This document shows positions 56,741 to 64,000 of a stretch of 64,000 bases of DNA, one piece after another. Positions within the stretch are counted from its first letter, which is position 1. Every line of letters begins with the position of its first letter. The position numbers were made by a program, and so were the translations under genes. The stretch is from Prostheceraeus crozeri (taxonomy: Eukaryota; Platyhelminthes; Polycladida; Euryleptidae). The DNA lies in NCBI GenBank assembly GCA_907163375.1, contig CAJQUW010015381.1:1-64000 (forward strand). The letters run 5' to 3'. Below the pieces are notes generated by a model. It saw only the letters and a list, made by a program, of their open reading frames with translations. It did not search any database and was not told the DNA's origin.

Positions 56741-57140
56741 CACTGTAAACCGTAGACCGACAGTTATCCTACAAAATTACTGACAAAATCAACCGACGAT
56801 TGTCACCTCCAATATCCTGCGATATCCGACGAATTTGTAGGTTCTCCACCGACATCGAAACAGATTTTTTGTATGCAAATTAACTAAACAAAAACTGTTG
56901 AATATTGATTGATTTTTTCGGTTAGTGATTGCTTGACTTTTGGGCAATCTGTACTGTGTGGCAAAAACCATGGTTTATTTTCGACATAATTTTTGATCAA
57001 ATTTAAGCTATAATTAATTGCTATTCATTTTGTCGCTTTTTGTCAGATATTGTAGGTGTTCAGTGGCAATCATCCGACAAGAACTAACAATGACCGACAA
57101 AATAGATTTTCTGTCAAATGTCAGTCAACGGTTTACAGTG
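56741..57140. mobile_element. Tc1/mariner-type MITE, 400 bp
   Basis: The ends are CACTGTAAACCGTAGACCGA on the left and, inverted, CACTGTAAACCGTTGACTGA on the right. TA flanks both (56739-56740 and 57141-57142). The inside has several CCGAC(A)-type words, also inverted. No coding capacity. Confidence 0.87.
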
Positions 57141-57142
57141 TA

Positions 57143-58277
57143 GCACCTCCTGACATTCAATAATTTACAACGAATCATTTCATAGCAATTGCCACAACAT
57201 TTATTGAAAATGAACACTTTTTAGTTTGAGCTTTCAAGAATTAAAAAGGCCTTTTACACAGATCAGCTTTTTACTGGTTTTTCTCTCGCCTAGCAGGCAG
57301 AGTTGGGTGTTGAGTGCATTCAGAGAGAGGCCTGTTGCATCATGCTTCCTGCTTTGTCGCTTGACTTGCCTTGCTAAATTGCCTCCAATATCCTTCTGCT
57401 TCCAATACTGAGCATGTTCAGTGTTCATAACTTGCTCAAGACACCTTCTTCGACGCCAAGGTATTCATTATGTGATCATTCCACGTTCTGCAACGCTACA
57501 GGGTTCATTGTGGTGCGTTATTTGAAGCAGCTTTCTTTGTTCTCTCTGAAAATCGCCTGCATCCCGTGACCGGTCAATGAACTCGCTTCAAACGATTCAT
57601 GGACGATGGATAGGAAGCCTTATCAATGTGCTGTTCCGCATCAACGGCGCAAATCTTGTGCCTTTTGTGTTATGTCATTGCGAATTCACCGAAGGTATGC
57701 AAATACATGTGAACCAAAAAACAAAGGCTATTATTATTATCATATATTTCCATATCTGCATAGCCTCATGCGATTCAGTATTGAAGTTGTTGTGTTGTTG
57801 CATGATCAGATATTTCAATGGTTCCATTATGAATTCAGAATTCCGGTATTTAAATGCGCATACACAGGGTGGATTTCTATGATATGAATATAAATTTCTT
57901 TCTGAATATATATTTCTATGATATGATATAAATCATGGACTCCTAGATATTGGTGGCTTGACATGAAGGCTTTTAACACGAGTGTACAACATGAGGGTTA
58001 ACCATAGAAATTCACAAAACCATAGAAACATACTTCTATGGGGTTAACCTTCTTGACATAGTATTCTGCTTTCTCATCAGTCATCATATATTTACTGTTT
58101 AATATCATGTGTCTCAATTGTTTACAGTCAGCTTATATGATATATATTACACTCACGGATCACTCACAGATGCACCACCGGATTACCACATTACATGTGG
58201 TATCAAAAATCAGGAATATCAGCTTGTTTTCAAAATTTGGATTATCGATAGAAGATTAAATTTCACCTTGACAAATT
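57143..58277. other. No gene; small hairpin at 57995-58050
   Basis: Open frames at 57226-57887 have no recognised domain. GGGTTAACCATAGAA at 57995 and its partial mirror TTCTATGGGGTTAACCT ending at 58050 form a hairpin. Confidence 0.45.
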
Positions 58278-60237
58278 AGTCCGGCAGCCAGAACGAGTTT
58301 CCGCAGGGAACGAGGCCGACAATGAAAATTTCACAGAATGATGTGCACCTCATAGTCCGACAGCCAGCACGAGTTTCTGCAGGGAACGAGGCCGACAATG
58401 AGACTTTCACAGAATGATGTACACCTCATAGACCGGCAGCAGCCAGCACGAGTTTCTGCAGGGAACGAGACCGACAATGAGACTTTCACAGAAAAATGTA
58501 CACCATATGCCTACTACGAATCTGCACGTCTGCCGAGTTCTAGTGAGTTCCTCTTCTTGTCAGACAGGATCAAAGAAAACCACATGTAAATCCAATGGGA
58601 CGCAGATTGCGGTTTTTGGTTAAAGAGAAATTTTGTATGTTTTTTCTAATTAAACGAAAAGTACTAGGCCAAAATATATCATTTTTGACATGGAATGTCC
58701 TCAAGTCATTTCCTTTCATGTTCATGCACCCTTATCTATAAAGCTAAACACATTTAGATTTGGCCAGCCTCTCAATGTCGGCAAACACAAACATTTTGAG
58801 CAACTTTATCCACATTCAGCCACATTCTCACATACATTGTCGATCAGAAGCATAATAGCATCACATGCACAACATAGGAAATGACCTGAAGACATTACAT
58901 GTCAAAAGTTATGACTCTAGACTTATCACTTTTCAGTTGACAAGCGAAAACATGGAAAATTTCATTTCAACCAAAATTTCAATCTGCGTCCCAGTGGATT
59001 TACATGTGTTCTTCTTTGATCGTGTCTGACAAGAAGAGGAACTCACTAGAACTCGGCAGACACACCGATTCGTAGTAGGTAGAAGATGTACATCATTCTG
59101 TGAAAGTCTCATTGTCGGTCTCGTTCCCTGCAGAAACTCGTGCTGGCTGCTGCCGGTCTATGAGGTGTACATCATTCTGTGAAAGTCTCATTGTCGGCCT
59201 CGTTCCCTGCAGAAACTCGTGCTGGCTGCTGCCGGTCTATGAGGTGTACATCATTCTGTGAAAGTCTCATTGTCGGCCTCGTTCCGTGCAGAAACTCGTG
59301 CTGGCTGCTGCCGGTCTATGAGGTGTACATCATTCTGTGAAAGTCTCATTGTCGGCCTCGTTCCGTGCAGAAACTCGTGCTGGCTGCCGGTCTATGAGGT
59401 GTACATCACTCTGTGAAAGTCTCATTGTCCGCCTCGTTCCCTGCAGAAACTTGTGCTGGCTGCCGGACTATGAGGTGTACATCATTCTGTGAAAGTCTCA
59501 TTGTCGGTCTTGTTCCCTGCAGAAAGTCGTGCTGGCTGCCGGACTATCAGGTGCACATCATTCTGTGAAAGTATCATGCTCGGCCTCGTTCCCTGCAGAA
59601 ACTCGTGCAGACTGCCGGACTATGAGGTGTACATCATTCTGTGAAAGTCTCATTGTCGGCCTTGTTCCCTGCAGAAACTCGTGCTGGCTGCTGCCGGACT
59701 ATGAGGTGTACATCATTCTGTGAAAGTGTCATTGTCGGCCTCGTTCCCTGCAGAAACTCGTGCTGGCTGTCGGACTATGAGGTGTACATCATTCTGTGAA
59801 AGTCTCATTGTCGGCCTTGTTCCCTGCAGAAACTCGTGCTGGCTGCCGGACTATTAGGTGTACATCATTCTGTGAAAGTCTCATTGCCGGCCTTGTTCCC
59901 TGCAGAAACTCGTGCTGGCTGCTGCCGGACTATGAGGTGTACATCATTCTGTGAAAGTGTCATTGTCGGCCTCGTTCCCTGCAGAAACTCGTGCTGGCTG
60001 TCGGACTATGAGGTGTACATCATTCTGTGAAAGTCTCATTGTCGGCCTTGTTCCCTGCACAAACTCGTGCTGGCTGCCGGACTATGACGTGTACATCATT
60101 CTGTGAAAGTCTCATTGTCGGCCTCGCTCACTGCAGAAACTCGTGCTGGCTGCCGGACTATGAGGTGTACATCATTCTGTGAAATTTTCATTTTCGGCCT
60201 CGTTCCCTGCAGAAACTCGTGCTGGCTGCCGGACTAA
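58278..60237. mobile_element. Foldback-like element with arms made of 76-bp subrepeats
   Basis: The left arm is three reversed 76-base units (58278-58508), then reversed flank (GTCTGCCGAGTTCTAG, CTGACAGGATCAAAG-like, TTTACATGTGG-type words). The right arm is the same flank in forward order (58955-59085: ATCTGCGTCCCAGTGGATTT, TCGTGTCTGACAAGAAGAGG, ACTCGGCAGACAC) followed by about 15 forward units (59085-60237). About 320 bases separate the arms. Both outer ends finish in CTGCCGGACTA. Inverted arms made of internal tandem repeats are the hallmark of Foldback-type elements. The same unit forms the array at 36721. Confidence 0.75.
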
Positions 60238-61012
60238 ATACACTGTCCAAAAATGTTTACTCTTTTTCTACAGCGATTTTTCATAGGTTCTAGCAGTAGT
60301 TTGACGTTTCTTTTTTGTACAATTGTAGCACATACCTGGAACTTTCATTCAGCCACTCTAATTTTCTAAAATACTTGCTTCCCTGCCTGCAGGGCCCTGA
60401 CTCTTATCCATCTTATCTTCATCTATTATCATTCATCTATCATTCATCATTATGATCCATCTATGTCATCTTATTCCAAACTCGCTCCTGACTAGATATC
60501 GTACAGCATTAAAAATTTGAAATGTTGCTGCGATAGGCAACGATCTGCTTTATCTGATGGTGCAGAAACGGCAAAGAAAGATCCAGAAATGAGCTCAGCA
60601 GAGTTAATATTAGAAAATCAGTTACTTTTTGGGATTTTCAAGTTTGTAAACATCAAAATCGTAAATTTGGAAATTTGGCATTTTTGAGGCAATGTATCAA
60701 TTTTGCAGATCTAAAGTCATCAATCGATATCATTGTATTTGGATGTAAACATGGAAATTGCGAGCGATGCACTATGACACTGTAGATAGTGCGATTAACA
60801 TAGAATTTCAATGTCACGGTTAGGAAATCTATGGTGCAGTTATTAGTTGACGATTGGTAAAAAACTTTTCATTTTGTGTGGGAGTGAAAAGATATCTCTC
60901 CCATGTAAATTGCCGGAAGAAAAAAATCAACTTTCTCTCCCGCAGTTAACTGTTCTTGTGTAGGCTCCAGTGTAAAAAAATCATAGAAGTCTACAAACAA
61001 GCTAAGATTGCC

Positions 61013-61236
61013 CAGAGACTACCAAGATATCGATACAGTCCTTTCATTAGCTCATTCACAGATTTCGCGGCATAGACATCAACTTCATAATGAACAATAG
61101 ACATCTATAAATCACAAAATGAAAAGCTGCATTCTTTCGAGAGGAAATAAACGTTTCCTCCCTAGCTATCTGTCCGTCTCCGGTCAGCTGCGGAAGGAAA
61201 AGTTGATATTTCCTCTCTCAAGAAAATAGATATTAA
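61013..61236 (+). repeat. Dispersed repeat B, copy 2
   Basis: Matches 45958-46201 with high identity over about 225 bases, beginning CCAGAGACTACCAAGATATC and ending CCTCTCTCAAGAAAATAG, with a short deletion around the CTGTCCG part. It is nested inside the long-armed Tc1-like relic. Confidence 0.85.
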
Positions 61237-61289
61237 ATTACGAAGTGTTTATATATCCTCCATTTATATTGCATATAAAAACATCATCT

Positions 61290-61800
61290 ACGTAGACCAT
61301 CATTGTAATGAAGCTAATATCGTGTCTATCATCCTTCTGCTCGAATCACTTCCTCATGACGTCTCAGCATCCTCTCAATAAGGTGAAAGAACTCATCACA
61401 ACAGATCCTTCAGATCCCTAACGGTGCGAGGTAGCGCTGCTGATGTTGCGGCTGCAGATGTTTGCATGGGTTACACTCCAGACTTCTCGCAAGTCATAGG
61501 ATGAATCGAATACCTGAGGAAGCTTTGAAGACACTCTTCATCATAACGACATCAGTCCGGTATTCTCCACACTCGCACACGGGTGTCAGCAGGTTTCATC
61601 AGTAAATGCGATTGTTGACCATTGCGGCTTTCGAAAATGAATTCGATTCATTCATTGACCAATTCAGTCGACTTACAAGGGGACAAGGAGAGAAAGGTGG
61701 GCAGATCTTGAGTCGGTAGGAGCAAATGCCAACGGAACACAAACGATTGCGAGGTGTCTGTGACATCACTGCTTCATTCCAAGCTAAATGCTGCTGTTGA
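61290..61800 (-). pseudogene. Tc1-like transposase fragment
   Basis: On the reverse strand, broken frames give IAFTDET, corresponding to the first catalytic region (FTDESRF), followed by ADTRVRVWRIPD, like the DGRVRVWR region of Tc1 transposases. Upstream, RNRLCSVGICSYRLK resembles the second helix-turn-helix (RLR--GL-SRRP). There are many breaks. The second and third catalytic regions are not recognised. Confidence 0.5.
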
Positions 61801-62412
61801 TGTAGAAAATCAATTTGACTTTAGAATGACGTAAAAGATGGCGATCATTCCTCTAAGACGTCATTCGTGGGCATTCAGACCTTTTGTAAAATCACAAAAA
61901 AGTGTCCACGCTGCTAAATATTTTGATACAGGAGTTAATAGTGGATCGAGGAACATAAAGTCTTTCGGCAACCGTGGCCTGTTTCATGCAGGCCTCCCAC
62001 ATAACGATGACATGGTAATTCAAACCTTCTCTCCACATGCTAGCCATAGAAGTCATTCGACAAGACACTTTAAAATCTAATGCGGGTCAGAATAACCATA
62101 GATTTCCTAACCGTGACATTGAAATTCTATGGTTGATTAATCCCACTATCAATGGTAGACTACATTGTCATAGTGCATCGCTCGCAGATTCCATGTTTAC
62201 ATCCAAATACAATGATATCGATCGATGACTTTAGATCTGCAAAGTTGATGCATGTGCTACAATTGTACAAAAAAGAAACGTCAAACTACTGCTAGAACCT
62301 ATGAAAAATTGCTGTAGAAAAAGAGCAAAATTTTTTGTTCGATGACTTTTTTGAACAGTGTTTTTGAAAAAAATTCTGTTTACGGAATGGTTTGTCAACA
62401 CTGATACAAGCA

Positions 62413-63690
62413 ACCTGAAATCTAATTGATTGAACTTCATGTATTACCGTCTGATGCGATTCATTCAATTTTACCTATTTTGTCAAAAATTTTGGAGAAG
62501 ATTGTCTGTCAAAAATTTATTTTTCCTGTTATCAAGCACAGAGTGGACCCTTGTCAATTTGCCGATATTCCCCGTCCGGGCTCTGGAGTCACTTCGGCTG
62601 TTGTTCTAGCATATCACAAAGTTATTGAATTTTTGGATAAAAAGTCTGGCGCTGTTAAAATTATGACAACTGATTTTTCTAAGGCTTTTGATAATGCTGC
62701 ATTCTACTATTGTTTCAGCCTGTGTCAAGTTTGATTTGCCTAATTTTGTAGTCAGATGGGTGTATAGTTTCTTGTCTTGTCGAAGACAGCCAGTAAAATT
62801 TATCGGTGGTGTGACATCTGATTGGAGTTGTGTACCAAGTGGTGTCCCTCAAGGAAGTGTAATTGGGCCAGTATTGTTCTGCTTCGCTACTGATTCGCTT
62901 TCTGCTGTCTGTTGGAATACCTTCATGGTGCGCTATGCCGATGATGTTACCTTCCTTCATTTTATTCCAGACAGCTCTGAAGATAATCTCCAGCAAGAGC
63001 TAAATAGCATTGATAGATGGTGCTCCGATATTGGCTTGCCTCTCAATAAAAATAAGTGTTTTGTAATGGACATTGTAACAAAAAAGAATCTGGTTTTGTC
63101 TGATGTTTATTTTCCAGATGGTAATGCCTTGTGTCAGGTCTCATACATTCGCATTCTGGGCGTTACTTTTTCTAGTGACATGAAGTGGAATTTGTATTTG
63201 GATGATTTGGTTATGAAAGCGAGGAAGAGACTTTATGTCATGTACAATCTTAAGAGATCGGGTTGCCCTGCTACCCTTATGTACAGATCATATGTCGCTT
63301 TTATTCGCTGCATATTTTTATTTGCTTATCCAGTTTATTGCAATGCACCGGACTATCTATTTAATAAAATAATGCGCTTGGAGAAGCGAGTGTTTAGGAT
63401 AATCAATTCGAATGAGTTTCCTTCATTCATCGAAGTTGCCACTAAGATGTGTTACAAAATGATTTCATCAATTGAGGGGTCGTCTTCTCACCCCTTGTCT
63501 ATTATGTTCCAACCACATAATTGTCGACTAATTCGTTCTCAGTGCATTTTGCGTCCACCATTCGCAAAAACTGAACGCTTTCGTTGTTCATTTATAAAAT
63601 ATTGTAATCCATGATCTTGTACTTTTGTAATGCGTTCACCGACTGTAACCATGTGAAGCAATAAAGATATTATTATTATTATTCTCTGAA
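62413..63690 (+). mobile_element. Second 5'-truncated LINE (CR1/L2 group)
   Basis: The reverse transcriptase remains from ILPILSKILEKIV onward, through DFSKAFDN, a frame change near 62690, then SGVPQGSVIGPVLF, VRYADDVTFLHF with YADD, VSYIRILGVTFSSDMKW, YVAFIRCIFLFAYP and the end RFRCSFIKYCNP (63614). After a short 3' region with AATAAAG comes an ATTATTATTATT tail. It is the same group as the LINE at 38560 (matching SxPSGVPQGSVIGPVLF and C-termini), but clearly another subfamily, with one frame break. It lacks the endonuclease. Confidence 0.87.
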
Positions 63691-64000
63691 TGGAATTTAT
63701 CCATTGGTACAATCTTAACAACGTCCTGATCATAGAGTAAGTTTGTTAGGTAGAGTGGCAACTCTCCGCATTTATTAAATCCCCAATGTGTATGCACTTT
63801 CGATTTTATTAAATGAACTCAAGGGAGATACAGTCGAAATTGTTTCAAAATGAGAGACATACACATTTCTGCAGTTTTGAAGAAATTGCAACGGAATTGA
63901 CTGATCATGATAGCAAAGCAGAAGGAAATGATATTATTTTACAGATTGTCCGTGTCATGACAGCCCTGGAGAGGTAGTATATGTTAAATTGGTAACTCGA
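63691..64000. other. No gene recognised
   Basis: AT-rich DNA to the window end. Nothing recognised. Confidence 0.5.

Larger units (their letters stand above)
60241..62360 (-). mobile_element. Tc1-like relic with long inverted repeats
   Basis: The arms are inverted: CACTGTCCAAAAA, CTCTTTTTCTACAGCGATTT, GGTTCTAGCAGTAGTTTGAC at 60241-60333, and mirrored at 62247-62360. A second matching stretch is 60703-60840 with 62090-62245 (AGATCTAAAGTCATCAATCG, GGATGTAAACATGGAA, TTCAATGTCACGGTTAGG). The left arm carries about 370 extra bases between the two stretches. A decayed transposase lies between, and dispersed repeat B lies at 61013-61236. TA precedes the left end, but TT follows the right. It begins 4 bases after the foldback element. 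Confidence 0.65.

Noticed and set aside
57226-57887. Cys- and aromatic-rich open frames as small secreted proteins
   Set aside because: Overlapping in both strands, no signal peptide, no conserved pattern.

Overview
The window is nuclear DNA of an animal, most likely a marine invertebrate. It is AT-rich and intron-rich, with GT-AG introns, THAP zinc-finger exons, an intact tRNA-Gln gene, tRNA-derived SINEs, CR1/L2-group LINEs, hAT, Tc1/mariner and pogo/Tigger-like DNA transposons, and very large tandem arrays. There are no operons and no prokaryotic features. I cannot name the species.

The main host gene runs along the + strand. I assembled it from exon homology, splice signals and codon phase. 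Exons at 14935-15092 and 25205-25314 together encode one RRM. The exon at 33932-34939 encodes a long Pro/Ser-rich linker with ten 17-residue repeats and a basic tail. Exons at 35546-35616, 35679-35803, 37631-37690 and 49715-49732 encode a helix-hairpin-helix module that looks like the C-terminus of the chromokinesin KIF22, but no kinesin motor is present. All junctions keep frame and give a 508-codon product when started at the ATG at 14958. A THAP-domain exon at 2186-2717 ends in the one codon phase that fits the acceptor at 14934, and the joined leader is open, so the true product may be a THAP-RRM-HhH protein of about 693 residues. That link is inference.

The introns of this gene hold most of the other features. 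Intron 1 (15093-25204) holds a Tigger-like element, LINE fragments, tRNA-Gln and a second THAP exon (20930-21292). Intron 2 is almost entirely a 72-bp array of about 117 units that starts 37 bases after the donor. Intron 5 holds a 76-bp array. Intron 6 (12 kb) holds a truncated LINE, a small element combining inverted ends, two tRNA-like units and a hammerhead ribozyme motif, an apparently intact Tc1-like transposon, a SINE with its head amplified six-fold, and a 22-unit tRNA-like array that ends 45 bases before the terminal exon.

Upstream (1-14934) lie a 31-bp minisatellite, a hAT relic with perfect 8-bp target-site duplications, a mariner-type relic, a SINE and a 270-bp tandem duplication. 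Downstream (50.5-64 kb) is accessory DNA: a near-perfect 79-bp inverted repeat, several MITEs, a hAT MITE with 8-bp duplications, a foldback-like element whose arms are 76-bp subrepeats, a Tc1-like relic with long inverted repeats, and a second truncated LINE.
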